Positions 34,624 through 46,349 of a stretch of 64,000 nt of DNA are shown here, piece after piece (within the stretch, counting starts at the first letter, position 1; every line of letters begins with the position of its first letter). The translations under genes and the position numbers were made by a program. Below the pieces are notes generated by a model, which was not told the origin of the DNA, did no database searches, and saw only the letters and a list, made by a program, of their open reading frames with translations. The DNA comes from Alisma plantago-aquatica. Lineage: Eukaryota; Streptophyta; Magnoliopsida; Alismatales; Alismataceae. The stretch is from the NCBI GenBank assembly GCA_963693085.1, contig OY856409.1, positions 506,839,803 through 506,903,802 on the forward strand. The letters are read 5' to 3'.

Positions 34624-35868
34624 TCATAGTACAAAATTTGAGGTTTTGGATAAGTACCTTAAAATCCTCTTGACAGCTATAAGATGTGATTTCTTGGGAT
34701 TTGATTGAAAGTGAGCACACAAGCCATCACTAAACATTATTCCAGGTCTAGATGCAGTTAAGTAAAGTAAACTTCCACTCATACCTCTATAGAGATTCTC
34801 ATCTACCTTCTCACCTTCATCTTTATCAAGTTTGGTAGTGTTTGACATGGGGGTGTCCGTCGACTTGGTGTTCTCCATCCCAAAGTGCTTAAGTAGCTTA
34901 CTTGTGTACTTACCTTGGTTGATGAAGTTCCAAACTTTAGTTTGCTTGATTTAAAAGCTGAGGAAGAATGTAAGTTCACCCATCATGCTCATCTCGAACT
35001 CACTCTACATAAGATCACTAAACTCCTTGCAAAGATCCAGATTAGTTCCGCCAAAAATGATATCATCAACATATATTTGAATGATAAGAAAATTGTTAGA
35101 AGTGTGTTTAAGAAATAAGGTAGAATCTACTTTGTCCATGATATACCTATGATCTAGCAAAAAGTTCTTTAATTTCTCATACCAAGCTCGAGGTGCTTGT
35201 TTGAGTTCATAGAGAGCTTTTTTCAAGAAATAAACATGGTTAGTTAAACTATCATGTCCAAAGCCTAGGGGTTGTGCAACATACACTTTCTCCCCAATTG
35301 TACCATTCAAAAATACACTTTTAACATCCATTTGATAAAGACGAAAGTTTTTATAACTAGAAAAAGCAAGCAAAATACAAATGGACTCAAGTCTAGCTAC
35401 GTGTGCACATGTTTCATCAAAATCTATACCATCCTATTGATTGTAGCATAAAGCCACTAACCTTGCTTTGTTCCTTACCACCTTTCCACTTTCATCTAGC
35501 TTTTTGTGGTAGACCCACTTGGTGGCAATGATCTTTCTATCACTTGGTCTTGGCACTAGGGTCCAAACTTTGTTCTTTTCAAATTGCTCCAATTCTTCTT
35601 GCATGGCTATGATCCATTCATTATTTCTAAGAACTTTTTTGACGTTCTTTGGCTCGAGTTGTGAGATGAAGGTGTTGTTGGCTTGTTCTTTGTTGAAGGC
35701 ATCCCACATCTTCACTCTTTCATATGGATCACCTAAAATCAACTCTTTTGGATGATTCTTTGCAAAGTGGGGAGTTGGATCCTTCTTTTCTTCATCTTTC
35801 TCTTCTTCTTGAATGACCACCTCTTTTCCCTTTTGGATGATGTTGAGTTCTTTTAGGATGGGAACCAC
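34624..35868 (-). pseudogene. SIRE-like reverse transcriptase
   Basis: Copia RT (RVT_2). At 35434-35868 it reads WIIAMQEELEQFEKNKVW, LVPRPSDRKIIATKWVYH and NKARLVA; at 35005-35373, YQMDVKSVFLNGTIGEKVYV, ALYELKQAPRAWYEKL and the catalytic YVDDIIFGG box. At 34624-34878 it has STDTPMSNTTKLDKDEGE, YRGMSGSLLYLTASRPGIMF and AVKRILRYL. The catalytic Asp pair is intact, but frames are interrupted near 35400 and 34900. Confidence 0.85.
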
Positions 35869-36915
35869 CTAACCTGCAACATCATTATTTGGAACAATAT
35901 TTTTGGGAATAGAGGGGTTAGTCTCAATAAACTTAACATTAATAGATTCTTCTACTTTAGCAAGATGAACATTAAACACTATATAAGCCTTGCTAGTAGT
36001 GCTATAGCCAAGAAAGAATGCCTTGTAAGATTTCAGATTAAACTTGTCGAGAGAATCTTTCATATTCAAAACAAAACAAGGACATTTGAAAACATGGAAA
36101 TACTTGATAGAAGGCTTCCTACCACGCCATAGCTCATAGGGGGTTTTCTTCAAAGAAGGATGCGTAAAAACCCGATTTTGCACAAAACATGAGGTACTAA
36201 CGGCTTTGGCACAAAACTTCTTTGGAGTGTCATACTCTAAAAGCATGATCCTAGCCACTTACTATAGTGACCTATTATTCCTCTCTACAACCCCATTTTG
36301 TTGAGGTGTTTGAGGTGAAGAGAAGTTATGCGCATAGCCAGATTCTTCACAAAAACATTAAAAAAGACCATTTTCAGATTCTCCCCCATGATTACTACGG
36401 ATGGAAACAACCCGACAAGAAGCTTCATTCTCAACTCATTTACAAAAACTAGAGAAAACATCAAGCGTACCACTCTTTGAAATGAGAAAGAAAGTCCAAG
36501 TATATTTAGAGAAATCATCGACAATAACAAGGCAATACTTGGAACCATGAAGCAATTGAGTTCTCATTGGTCCAAATAAATCAATGTGGAGAAGTTGAAT
36601 AGCTCTCTTGGTACTAAGGACTCCTTTGGATTTGAAGAAGGACTTGGTTTTCTTTCCTTGGGTACAAGGTTGGCATTTCTCATCCTTTTCAAAATCCAAT
36701 TTGGGAAGTCGCTTGGCCAAGTCCTTTATGCTCAACTTCTTCAATTGATGCATATTTACATGACCAAGCTGACGATGGGAAAGAGAAATATCATTTGAAT
36801 TGACTACTAGGAATATACCAACAATAGGCTTCATAGATTCAAGCATAATTACATAAATATTACCACTTCTAGTTCCCTTATATATGTCATGATAAATGAG
36901 GGAATCCAGAATCAA
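35869..36915 (-). pseudogene. SIRE-like integrase with pre-integrase domain
   Basis: This region inserts element cDNA into the genome. The HHCC zinc-binding pre-integrase is at 36436-36915 (HRQLGHVNMHQLKKLS and CQPCTQGKKTKSFF), followed by LLHIDLFGPM (first catalytic Asp) and VIVDDFSKYTW. A frameshifted part has HGGE (near 36370) and TPQQNGV (near 36290) on the minus strand. The C-terminal part at 35869-36258 contains TPYELWRGRKPSIKYFHVFK and FLGYSTTSKAYIVFN. The protein is broken by stops and frame changes. Confidence 0.8.
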
Positions 36916-37170
36916 ACATTCAAAAGAAGTAAATAAAACAAGGTAACCATTGACTCACATATTTGACTTACACTTATTAGGTTTTGATGTAGGCCATCCA
37001 TAAAAAGAACATTCTTGATACACAGGATTCAAATACATCACCCTCACCTTTCACCTTACCTTTCTTATTGTCCCCAAAGGGAACCAAACCTCTTTTCTTT
37101 TTAGTGAAGTTGTTGAAATGACTTATATCACCTGTCATGTGTTTAGTGCATCCACTATCAGCAATTCATC
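36916..37170 (-). pseudogene. SIRE-like aspartic protease
   Basis: The minus strand gives IADSGCTKHMTGDISHFNNF (about 37105-37165), the Copia protease active site with D-S-G intact, followed by GLVPFGDNKKGKVKGEG. The following residues run to stops. Confidence 0.75.
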
Positions 37171-39215
37171 TTCCTTTTCCTACAAGAAAGGAGAGTGTTG
37201 GTTCCCAACTCAAAGATGGGATATGGAGTTAGCTTGGGGACCCATTTCATCTTTGGGTTGGTCCCCTTAGGCTTGTAAGGACAATAAGTGGAATAATGAT
37301 CATTACATTTGCTATGAGAAAAAAACACATGGTTCTTAGTGCCAGAAGATTTTCCAATGAAAAACGAGGTTTCCTTACTCTTTTTCTTACCTTTGGCTTT
37401 GTTCTTGACCTTAGGTTCTCCCCCTACAAATCCTAAACCACTAGTACCACTTTGTTTGGTAGAATGGTCAAGGATTTCATTTAGGGAGTTTTTCCCTTTG
37501 AGGAATTTCTCCAAAGAGGCTCTAAGTCTATGATTGTCATCATTAAGAGATATGATAGTAGAAAAAAAAACTAGCAAGATCGTATCTAGGATGAACAAGG
37601 TCGGCCTCTAAACTGAGGGATTTAGTCAAATAAGAATCTTTTTCAAGAGAGATAGAAGCAATATCATTACTAGGCAAGATAGGTCTCTAAGATAAATCAT
37701 TAACTTGACCAAGCAGCCTAGCATTTTTAGATTTTAGCAATTGAATTTCTTTAAGATAAACACTCCGCTCATCTCTATGAGCCATCAACAATAAGCTTGA
37801 ATTCAACATTTTTAGTTTTAAGTATTTCAAGCTCATTTAGGCACTTTTTGTTATCTTCCTTAAGAGATTCAATGTTCTTAAGATAGACACCATTCTCGAC
37901 CTCAATGCCATTGTACTGGGGCTCAAGATCAAGAAATTTGCCTTGAAAGTTACCAACACTCTCAAGATGAGTTTTATCATTTTGCTCAAGAATCTCAAGT
38001 TTAGCATACCAATCATCAATAATTTTTCCTGACCTCTTTCTTTTAGATTTACATTTAGCAAAAGAAGAACATTCAATAAGAGTTTGCTTAGATAACTCAT
38101 GCAAGATACCTCACTTATTTCTTCACTTGTAGAGGCCATGAGTACAAGGTGGCACTCTCCATCTTCATTGGAGCTAGAGCCACTCGAGGATGATTCCTCC
38201 CAAGCTGCATGAGCTGCATTCTTGTGTCTCCTCTCCTTCTTTTCCTTCCTCTTGTACTTGCACTCTTTCTTGTACTCTTCCTCCTTCTTGGAGCTTCCCT
38301 TGTAGTGTGACTTTCTTGATATATGACGTTCACTCTTGTAGTGTCCCTTTTTGTCCACACTTGTAGCATCTAGGAGTAGAAGAAGAAGATTGCTTTCCCT
38401 TGAAGTGCTTGCCCTTGGAGTAGTTGGCATCATGCTCACTAGGGCCATAATCTTCACTAGAGGAGGAGGGAGATGCCCAAAAGCAAGTTGTTTTTGAAGG
38501 ATGACAACCTCCAATTAAGCTTTGAAGGCACTATCTTTGATCTTCCTTGCTTTCTTCTCTTCTTGCTTGGCTTCCTCTTCTTATTTGTCAAGCCTTGGCT
38601 CATGAGCTTGTAGATTTCCAATGAGCTCTTCAGTTGGGATTTCACCAAGACTTCTCACTTCTTCAATGGAGGTCACCTTTGAATCCCATCTCTTTGGTAG
38701 AGACCTCAAGATCTTTGAGTTGATTTCTCCTCTATCCAAAGTGTTTGCCAAAGCATATAGACCATTTATGATGATGTTGAGCCTAGAGTACATCTCGAAA
38801 ACTCCTTCTTTCTTCACCATCTTGAAGTTCTCTAGAAGGTTTTCAACATGTATATATTGGACTCCTTTACTTACTTTATGCCCTCATAGGTGATGCAAAA
38901 CTTATCCCATATCTCATAGGCTGTATCCCATGAGGAGATGCAGTTGAACTCTGTTGGGGTGGGGGCTGCATAGAAGATGCTTATAGCTTTAGCATTGAGC
39001 TGGGCTTCTTTTAGAGCAGCTTCATTCCATATTGACACAGCTCTGGTTGGCTCCTTGTATGGTGTGACCATCACCTTCTAAATATCAAAGTTCATGTCTT
39101 GAATGTAGAACTGTATACGCCTCTTCTAATAGAGGAAGTTGGTGTCGTCGAAGACTGGAGGACGCATGTAGAAGCCTCCATCTAGGTTGAGTGAACCAAG
39201 TAGGTTCTCACCCAT
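37171..39215 (-). pseudogene. SIRE-like gag
   Basis: A plausible start Met is at 39213-39215 (MGENLLGSLNLDGGFYMRPP). At 38871-39074 come WNEAALKEAQLNAKAISIFY and SWDTAYEIWDKF, the gag N-terminal fold, then at 38581-38820 RGEINSKILRSLPKRWDSK. A decayed zinc knuckle lies near 38355 (DKKGHYKSERH; the Cys ligands are lost), followed by a Lys/Arg-rich region, a Ser/acidic stretch and a coiled-coil-like segment at 37775-38104 (ESLKEDNKKCLNELEILK). A second Cys/His stretch is at 37158-37598 (HSKCNDHYSTYCPYKPKG). Large gags with coiled coils are typical of SIRE elements. There are at least four frame changes. Confidence 0.75.
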
Positions 39216-39248
39216 ATTCTCATCTCATGGGAGATTGTTGGAGAAGAT

Positions 39249-39265
39249 CCTTGGCTCTGATTCCA
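39249..39265 (-). other. SIRE-like element primer binding site (tRNA-iMet)
   Basis: The minus strand reads TGGAATCAGAGCCAAGG two bases after the 5' LTR end (CCAACA). It differs from the canonical TGGTATCAGAGC by one base. Confidence 0.85.
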
Positions 39266-39267
39266 CT

Positions 39268-40718
39268 TGTTGGATCTAGGGCTCTAGAGGGGGTGAATAG
39301 AGATTCAAAATTCTAATCAAATTATATCAATCAAAACCAATATCTTAAGAGCAATTTGAAGTCCTATCTAAGCAAGCAAAGTAATGATGAGAGAGATTGA
39401 AACATCCACTTGGACAAGGTGGTTTAGAGTGGTCCCAATCTCCAAACTAGATGATAGTCAATCCACTACCTAGAGTGGTCAACCTTTAGGGCTTTGCAAT
39501 CCGTGCATACTTATATTCCATCATAAGAGATACAAGGAGACCACCATACATCCAAGGACTTGCCTACTCAAGACAAGAGTCTTTCACCTACACAAGGACT
39601 TACCCACTTGATCAAGATGTCTTCAGCCTTCAACAAGGACTTACCCAAACTTGCATCAAGTATTTGGCCTTGAAGGAATTACCCACTCTTATTGAATCTT
39701 TGCCTTGCCCTTATCCTTCACATGGAGAAGATCTTCACCTCTTCTTCAACCTTGAAGAAGATCAACAACTTCACCTTCACTTGGAGTAGCTTGCTTCAAC
39801 CTTTTTTCTTTGAGAAAGGTAATTGGGAAGATGGAAGGAATGAGAGCTTTACAAGAACATGGATGTGGATCTCTTACAACATGCCTAACTCACTCATAAT
39901 TACGAAATGCTTTGTAAATGAGAGAGAGAGAAAGGGGCTCAAAGGGTTGCAACACACTCAACTATAACAAGGACTTAGGATAGCATGAATGAGAAAACTT
40001 GGAATGAACTCCAAAGGGTCCTATTTATAGCTAGGGGGTGTTCCTTTGAGTGTGAGATCACTTAAGAATGGAAAAAGTCATTTTACAACTTGCAACAGAT
40101 CTATTTTCATTTACAACAACTCTCCAACGGTTATAATCACTTTTTTCTACATTTTTCGTGCACTACATTTTCTCAAGTTTCAATAAAGATCACTAGACTG
40201 ATCCACTAACCAACAAAGAAAAATTTTAAAATATCGATCGAGTTTGTTCTAGGAAACTCAATTGATGAGTCAAAATCAGTTTTGAATAGTGAGTTAGTCA
40301 ACCAGTTGAGTTTTGTGAGTGTGCAACTCGATCGATTGATCATTTCAGAAAATCCATCACTGGATCAGTTGAGTTTCCAACTCGACCGACAAAGTGCATG
40401 TGAAAAATTTTCCCAAATGAATTTTGAGTGACCAAGCATTGGAATTAAGTGTCTCTGATTTTTTCTCATCTTAGTTACAAGTCATATCATCAATACAAGT
40501 GATTACAAAATTAATCTAAGGTGATTTTGAGTGATTTCCCAAAATGTACACTTGCATTGCTTTTGACTTGAACTTGGAAAAGCTAGGGCTTGTGTAATTT
40601 GATCATTTTCATGTACCAAAAGCCTAAAATCAATCTTGAAAAAACATATTAGATACATAGGAATGGAATGGTTAAGTCATTATCAAAATATGGACAATGT
40701 ATAACTCTCAAGTCAACA
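39268..40718 (-). mobile_element. SIRE-like element 5' LTR
   Basis: 1,451 bp, TGTTGGATC...CAACA on the plus strand, matching 29683-31143 with point changes and a deletion near the outer end. The TATA-like CTATTTATAG at 40021-40030 is near-symmetric and reads CTATAAATAG on the coding (minus) strand. Confidence 0.9.
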
Positions 40719-40723
40719 CCATG
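40719..40723. repeat. SIRE-like element target-site duplication, right copy
   Basis: CCATG, identical to 29678-29682. Confidence 0.85.
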
Positions 40724-40973
40724 ACTACCGATATGGACTTGTTAATCTTTTAGCCAGACTCCTCTTCATAGATTCTAAGAATATGAGCTATGTATTCTAG
40801 TGACTTGTTCTTTGAAGTGGTAAAAAGAACCACATCATCCACAAACATGAGGATAGGAGGGGCTATCCCAGTACCCCTTGAGAAGAAAGAAGAAATATCC
40901 TTGTCTTGTAGCTCCTATGTGTTGTCTTTTTGGATATGCCACACTCATAATTCGATGACACATATATTTGCTC
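40724..40973 (-). pseudogene. LINE-B RT catalytic fragment
   Basis: The minus strand reads GTGIAPPILMFVDDVVLF, then NKSLEYIAHILRIYEEESG. FVDD is the LINE form of the FADD catalytic box. The piece lies between the two Copia-type insertions and connects the fragments at 47722-51230 (upstream) and 29270-29677 (downstream). Confidence 0.8.
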
Positions 40974-41567
40974 TATTATATTACTAATTTGTACTAAGTA
41001 GTTTAGGTGATCAGGGAACATAATCAAGATCCAACTATAAAGACCATGCAAATACATAAGTTTGGATACATGCAAATCAAGTTGTACCATGAATATATTT
41101 ATACTTATATGCTTTCATACAACTTGATGGACATGATGTAAGGACCAGTGATGATCATCCAAAACCTACCCAAAACCATATCCCGTACTCATATGAAGCC
41201 TTTAGGGTTGTTAGGTTTTATTAGATAAGATTACCCTATTATTTTTGCTTTAAATTGAGCTCTGGGTCACTCTTGGTCGAAGTTTTTCTTGACTAAGATA
41301 TAGCCATTACACATTTGATTGGAGAGCTCGATCGACATATAGCTATTGGAGAAAATGTCAAACCAGAGCAAATCTCGGTTAACAATATTGTGGACCGAGA
41401 TGGTTTCCGGTCGACAATGTTTTGGACTGAGAATGTTTCTGGATGATATTAAGCAAATAGTCAAATTATCCATTGTAATTCAATTTACTTAATCCTAATA
41501 GCTAGTTTTTGTCCTAGAACACTCTAGACACTACCCATAGTTGCTCTAATTATGTGTAAACATTTCC

Positions 41568-41576
41568 TATAAATAG
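41568..41576 (+). promoter_or_regulatory. LTR TATA box
   Basis: TATAAATAG in the 5' LTR, in a context repeated exactly at 46956-46964 in the 3' LTR. Its position in the LTR fits the start of the element transcript. Confidence 0.6.
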
Positions 41577-41626
41577 GAGTGGTCTTGGGACACCAAAACA
41601 TTAAGTTTTGCATACAACAATTAAGA

Positions 41627-41743
41627 TCATATGCTCAAACTTGTCCCAGTTGCCGCATTGATTTACTACCCTCCCAGGCGTTTGGCCTCCGCCACGGGAA
41701 TGGGAGAGGGTGGGGGGAGAAATCTTTCATATACTCAAACTTG
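41627..41743. repeat. 83-bp insert flanked by a 17-bp direct repeat
   Basis: TCATATGCTCAAACTTG (41627-41643) and TCATATACTCAAACTTG (41727-41743) bracket a GC-rich 83-bp sequence. The 3' LTR has the direct repeat once (near 47020) and no insert. I do not recognise the insert. It has neither an A tail nor terminal inverted repeats. Confidence 0.8.
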
Positions 41744-41989
41744 CATACTTTTACTTTCTATCATTCTCAAGAGTTTAGGCCTATACTTGGAGTTTCCATT
41801 ATTCTAGCCTAAGCCAAATAGTAGAATCCTTCTCCACCAAATATCAACCTTGCCTAAACCTTTTGTGGAGTGGATCATCATCACTTGTCTATAAGATCTT
41901 GATTGTATATCTAGTGAAAGAGTATTGTAATCTTCTTCTTCCATTCTTATTTCTGTTACTTGTGATTGCGGTTGGTCTACCTCTACAAG

Positions 41990-42212
41990 TGGTGGTTCTC
42001 TTCCTCGGCCCTCGATGCATCTGTAAAAGAATAGGTGTGGCAATTCTCTTCCTTGGCCCTTGGTTCATCCGTAAGAGAAAAGAAGAGGTGTGGCGGTTCT
42101 CTTCCTTGGACCTTGGTGACTCCATAAAAGAAGAGGTGTGGTGGTTCTCTTCCTCGTCCGTTGGTGCGTCTATAGAAGAAGAGATTTGGGTGGTGCTCTT
42201 CTGTGGCCAGTA
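41990..42212 (+). repeat. LTR minisatellite, about 50-bp unit
   Basis: Four to five imperfect units contain GGTTCTCTTCCTTGGCCC, a variable part and AAAAGAAGAGGTGTGG. The same array occurs in the 3' LTR at about 47277-47500 with slightly different unit sequences. Confidence 0.75.
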
Positions 42213-42446
42213 AAGAAGTTGGATTTATTTGCAGCAACCATCTTGTAACTTGTCCTCACCAATAAATTAATAAAAGTGTTTGTTTCAAATCCTAGTTGGC
42301 AACAACTAGGTAGTAGACTAACGTTGTAGATGGAACCACTCTAAATACCGTCTCTCTCTTTTGGTTGACTCTTTTATTTCCATTGAACTTTAAATTTGTT
42401 TGAATATTTCTTAAAACTCTATTCACCCCCCTCCATAATTTGCATT

Positions 42447-42457
42447 TGGTATCAGAG
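42447..42457 (+). other. Primer binding site of the pol-less Copia element
   Basis: TGGTATCAGAG begins two bases after the LTR end (...TTTGCA), complementary to initiator-Met tRNA. Confidence 0.85.
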
Positions 42458-42492
42458 AAAGTCTTCAAGGAGCCCTTATCGGTCTTGAAGCA

Positions 42493-42861
42493 ATGGGGGA
42501 TGGTGTGATTAGCAACCTCAATGATGGAGAGCTACCAAAAATATTTGATGGATCCAACTACAATCATTGGAAGCAGGATATGCAATCCTACAATCAAGGT
42601 GTTGGAGTTGATCTTTGGAGGGTCATTCACCCGTATGAACATCCTGTAATTGAGTTTGAGGAATGAGATGAGCCAATGGTAAGAAAAGTCACACTACATG
42701 CCAAAGCTGTAAGTATATTATATTCACATTTATCTCTTGAAGAATTTGATAATATATCCTCTTGTGAAACCGCATATGATGTATGGAGAACAATGTTGGT
42801 TACACATGAAGATACTTTTCTAGTCAAGTGTAATAACATATTTCATATACAAGAAAATTAA
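42493..42861 (+). pseudogene. Copia gag N-terminal stub
   Basis: Met at 42493: MGDGVISNLNDGELPKIFDG, SNYNHWKQDMQSYNQGVG, a stop near 42663, then VRKVTLHAKAVSILYSHLSL and SCETAYDVWRTMLVTHED. This is the conserved N-terminal half of Copia gag (DUF4219/UBN2 type). It runs into a stop, and only short traces of the rest follow (ALEKY near 42920; an acidic stretch near 43040-43130). Confidence 0.8.
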
Positions 42862-45800
42862 ATTGTTTCTAGCATGTATGCTAGCTTTTATTCTATAACA
42901 AATAATTTGAGCGCCTTAGAGAAGTACATAAGTTAAGAAAGTAAAGATGTATAATGCCACCATGATCAACATGAATAAGGCAATAATGAAGAAGAAGGAT
43001 CACATATAGAAGTAGATGCACATGATTAAGATGAAGGTTAAGATAGTGATGATGATGTATCTCTTGCTGCTATATCAAAAGACAATATTATTGATATGAT
43101 TGAAAAAGGATTAAATAATAAATCTTCTATGATTGAAAAAGATCTTTCTAACCAATGCTTGATTTCTACTAAAAAAATGAAAATTTAATGTTGACATTAG
43201 AAATTTTTTCTAACAGTAGAAATATGTTACATTTTCATAATCATTGTCTTGGATACAGTCCAAAATACTATGAAAGAAAGAAAAAGAGGAATCCTATCTT
43301 TGATAAATTAAATGTTTCCATTAATCATGTGACATGATTTGCTTTTAGAAAGTTAAGACATTATGTATGCCATATCACTGAAAATAATGTACAAGAAAAG
43401 GATAGCACACAAAGTGTTGATAGTGATGTATTTATTTATACTTTATCCAAAAATTAGTTTATTAAATTAAATGAAATCACCGTGAATATAGTGGAAAAAT
43501 ATAAATGCAAGAATAGAAAATTGGATACTATTGTTGATTCACTTATAAATGTTGATGAGAAAAATGATACCAATATTGTTCTCTTAATTTGGTTTAAATT
43601 AATTGAGAACGGATAATTGTTTTGGACAAACTACCTCTCGGTTGAAAAGATGTTTGACTGAGGGGAAGTTCGGTCGATATCCAGTTCGACCGAGCTATTG
43701 GCTGTCATGTTTTGATTCGACAATCTTACAATTAAACATTTAAAGTCAGTTTGTTACATGTTTATTTGGTCTTTCATGATACAAATGTTTTATTTACAAA
43801 AATGATATTTTTCTCACACACTCGATTAAAGATGTTAAAATTGTATTGCAAGGAATTTCTATTAGAACTTTTTTCTTTCAAAGGAGTGCATACGACACAA
43901 TTTTAAATGCTCCATAGAATTTCTTTGCAACATATTCACTTTTACTATTTTTAATACTAATTTCATTCATTTTTAAAATTTTGTCAAAAGAGTTGATAAA
44001 AATTTGTTGCTGTCAATATTTTTAGATGCTCAAATTAACATAAAAATACCACAATCATAACTTAGTCAAGCCAAACATATTGAAGTAAAACATCATTTTC
44101 TTCAAGATCCTATTTCTAAAAATGATACATGTTTTCATCATGATCAATCGATAGAATTTGTTTTCTTCTAAACCACTCACTTTAAAACAATATTTATCTC
44201 ACACGAATGGTTCAAAATGTGCATAGTTACCATTGCAGCTTTGTTTTGCCCTATTTAAATGATGGATTGTTTTGAACCCTCATCTAATGCTTATTGTGGA
44301 TAATATTTGATACTTCCATATTTCACCATAATTTTTGAATATTTTTTAAGAAGCATTACATTAAAGGGGAATGTATTCTTTTGACGAGATTCATGAAAAT
44401 AATGCCATCCATTTTGTAAATAGAAAAGTGTAATAAATAATTCTTAAAAGAAAAATCTTTAATGTCCTTGAAGTCTCCTATTTTGATTAATATGGATAAT
44501 CAATTCCCTCTCTTAAGTTTTCTTTGGTCAAAAAATATTTCAAATTTATTGGCAAGTTCAAGGCATTGCCATAATGCATATTACTAATCTTTTCCACTTA
44601 AATGTGTTGCACTTTCCATGTTTTCCAAAAAAAAATTATTGATTTATAAGACAACTACCTTGGTAGAAATAGACATAGATAAATAACATGAAATTAAAAT
44701 GGAAAATTGTTGTGGTTCTTGCAAACCAAAAATTATATTTTAGGCATGTGCAATTAAAATGATGTGACACTTTTGAAATAAGACATTGGTACTACAAGAA
44801 AATGCTTGATTTCTACTACTAAAGGTTCTTTGACACATGCCAAGAAAAATCTTTTTGACTAAATAATAGAAGTTTCGTACATGATTTTTATTTCTTCCTA
44901 CTTTAATTTTATGGAATTTGTTGAAAATATGTTGTATAACTTGTTACATTCTTACTTGACTATATTATTTAACATGATTTTATCAAAATTACATTAGTCA
45001 TGAAACATTTCTTGCTCAATATTATGCACTCTCATGTCATCTAAATAAGAGAAGAATATAATTTTTTGATTATCATAACTTCTCTGTACATAAGGTGTAA
45101 AAAGATCATCAGCCTTATTTTCAAATCATTTTGATCTTAATATATGCCATAACATTCATGCTTATTTGGTATTAAATGTTATAATGCTCATACTTCTTGT
45201 GGCTACATTGACATTTTTTTAAGGAGTACTATAACAAGGGGGAGAAATTACCAAGCAAGAACTTTTGATCTAAACTTGGAGATAAATAACATGTGTTATG
45301 GCATTGATATTTAATCTACTCAAATTATTTTTCTACAACTATCTGTGAGAATCTCGGTCGAATGACATTTGGACCGATCAGGGACTCAGTCAAAATTTTT
45401 CTCAATCCAAATGTTATTAGCAACATGATTTTTTTGTAAAAAACTTGGCTTTCAAATTCACATTTTACTTGATATCTTGGTTTCTACATATGGCATGAAT
45501 GCTTTTTCATGAAGTTTGGGATCTTATATGGCTATCTTTTTAGCAAATACTTTTCTTATGTCTGAGCTCATTTTTCTTGGTATGGGATTAAGGGGGAGCT
45601 CAAAATATTTTGATATAAGTTGCATATCTTTTTACCTTGTGCTTAATGGTTTCTCTATCAGTATGGGCATAACATCCCTTATATTTGGTCTAGAGATATT
45701 TTTGACCTCATTTCTATGCTTTATTAGTTCTTTATATCAATATGGGCTTAATATCCTTATATTTGGTCTAGAGATATTTTTTTGTTGACCTCATTCTGAG

Positions 45801-46349
45801 CTCAAAGGATTCTCTAATCATTTTTGGGCTTAACATCCTTTAAAAATGGTTGAGAAATCAGTTTTTGGTTATATACTTTTTGTTTTTCATGACATCTCTA
45901 TATCATGGTGGACTTAACATTCCTTGCCATTGATCTAGAGTATCTTTATGATATTTGTGCTTTATAATGTCTTTTTATCATGAAGGACTTAACATTCCTC
46001 TCATTGGTAATTAGACAATATTTCAATTGTTCCTTGATCATATATGGATTTTTTTGACTATGCCTTAATGTCTATCTTTTTGGATTTTCCCTTAAATTGG
46101 TATACTCTTTAAATTGATACATTGGGCATAAGTTTTTCCTCTCCAAAATAACAATCTTATCAAGGGAGAGTGTCTCGTTGAGGGGGAGCACTGGTAAGTG
46201 TTGATCCTTTTTTATTTTGACAAAAAGGGACCGAATAACCCATGAGATAAATTGGCTATCAAAGGAATTAAGTTCTATATTTGCTGCTTTCAATTTATCT
46301 TATGGAAACAATTGTTATCATCATATTTCAATGATACAAATATTTCCCA
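42862..46349 (+). other. Interior of the pol-less Copia element, no identifiable genes
   Basis: AT-rich. Short open stretches near 43030-43190 and 43230-43600 look like eroded coding sequence (for example DDVSLAAISKDNIIDMIEKG), but I cannot assign them. Stem-loop motifs occur at 43637-43694 and about 45353-45379. The 90-codon ORF at 45516-45788 is hydrophobic and made of repeated phrases of the same AT-rich sequence; I do not consider it a gene. Confidence 0.5.
43670..43693. repeat. TCGGTCGA / TCGACCGA stem-loop
   Basis: A perfect 8-bp inverted pair with an 8-base loop. A decayed second pair lies just upstream (43637-43661). Confidence 0.75.

Larger units (their letters stand above)
29683..40718 (-). 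mobile_element. SIRE-like Copia retrotransposon with internal inversion
   Basis: An 11-kb minus-strand element. Its 5' LTR is 39268-40718, primer site 39249-39265, gag about 37171-39215, pol about 34438-37170 in the order protease, integrase, RT, RNase H (the Copia order), and 3' LTR 29683-31143 with a polypurine tract at 31144-31162. An extra env-like ORF downstream of pol places it near the SIRE/Maximus group. The block 31383-34437 is inverted. Every ORF is broken and the LTRs differ by indels, so it is a relic. Confidence 0.85.
40974..42444 (+). mobile_element. 5' LTR of the pol-less Copia element
   Basis: It matches 46350-47721. It has a TATA box TATAAATAG at 41568-41576, a stem-loop motif at about 41274-41297, an 83-bp insert at 41644-41726 absent from the other LTR, and a minisatellite at about 41990-42212. 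Confidence 0.8.

Noticed and set aside
45516..45788. 90-codon hydrophobic ORF as a membrane protein
   Set aside because: It lies inside the pol-less Copia interior and consists of AT-rich repeated phrases; there is no homology and no conservation to test.
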